DNA from: Gemmatimonadales bacterium
GTDB taxonomy: Bacteria; Gemmatimonadota; Gemmatimonadetes; Longimicrobiales; Gaopeijiaceae
Assembly (NCBI GenBank): GCA_007692665.1
Contig: REBP01000084.1
Location: 1 to 58,912, forward strand
Length of the DNA: 58,912 nucleotides
Direction: 5' to 3'
Of this stretch, positions 58,865-58,912 are shown piece by piece; within the stretch, counting starts at the first letter, position 1, and every line of letters begins with the position of its first letter. The notes under the pieces are model-generated. The model saw nothing but the letters and a program-made list of their open reading frames with translations, was not told where the DNA came from and ran no database searches. A program made the position numbers and the translations under genes.

Positions 58865-58912
58865 CGGGGCGTGGCGCAGCCCGGTAGCGCGCCTGCTTTG
58901 GGAGCAGGAGGT
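58865..58912 (+). tRNA. tRNA-Pro (anticodon UGG), 3' part beyond window
   Basis: Begins CGGGGCG with the D-arm GCGCAGCCCGGTAGCGC, then the anticodon stem CCTGC and loop TTTGGGA giving anticodon TGG at positions 34-36, and GCAGG. The T-arm and acceptor 3' strand lie outside the window. Matches the usual bacterial proline tRNA. Confidence 0.93.

Overview
The window reads as one continuous, gene-dense stretch of chromosome from a very GC-rich (about 70% by eye), diderm, LPS-making bacterium. Evidence for an outer membrane: an LpxH-type phosphatase, an LptE-type lipoprotein, a complete MlaE-F-D set, an LspA signal peptidase II, several lipoproteins and a peptidase/propeller protein ending in an outer-membrane barrel. 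The gene content, the frequent TTG/GTG starts and the fused ALDH16-type dehydrogenase would fit Gemmatimonadota; that placement is an inference, not proven by the sequence. I see no insertion sequence, phage gene, CRISPR array or rRNA.

Layout. 1-3607: metH (cut by the left edge) behind a leader that looks like a SAM-II riboswitch followed by an intrinsic terminator. 3725-14523: a giant alpha-2-macroglobulin-like protein without its thioester, a DUF3014 protein, a DUF885 protein and a lipoprotein. 14493-18513: an alpha/beta hydrolase translationally coupled to two sensor kinases. 18613-22559: HIT protein, acyltransferase, an ArsR-methyltransferase fusion with a large palindrome at its start, and ahcY. 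22675-27158: lspA, CNNM/CorC transporter, OsmC, an orphan LolD-type ATPase and a nicotinate phosphoribosyltransferase. 27301-31823: a membrane kinase followed by mlaE-mlaF-mlaD. 31799-39802: an unknown protein, the peptidase/propeller/barrel protein, a D-threonine-aldolase-like enzyme, RidA, a small lipoprotein and an UppP homologue missing a catalytic Glu. 39897-44829: ALDH16, DeoC and a secreted unknown protein. 45189-51839: a stress/signalling block (tandem UspA, PAS-GAF kinase, CBS protein, a His-less kinase, a sigma-54 activator, an FMN-type split-barrel protein) with sigma-54 promoter candidates. 51949-58764: lipid kinase, DUF5683-like protein, LpxH, lipoprotein, LptE, hemC, rph, rdgB, DUF971. 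The right edge cuts a tRNA-Pro(UGG).

How it fits together. MetH and AhcY are two steps of the same methyl cycle and appear to be watched by two different sensors: an RNA for SAM at metH and an ArsR-type protein carrying its own SAM-binding domain beside ahcY. The 45-52 kb block resembles, in gene types, the redox/hypoxia stress regulons of actinobacteria (Usp, CBS, GAF kinase, PNPOx-like protein) but wired to a sigma-54 activator. Many genes are joined by ATGA/GTGA overlaps, and three convergent pairs overlap at their 3' ends (14493-14523, 31799-31823, 53622-53657). Very long open frames antisense to the real genes are an effect of the base composition and were left out.
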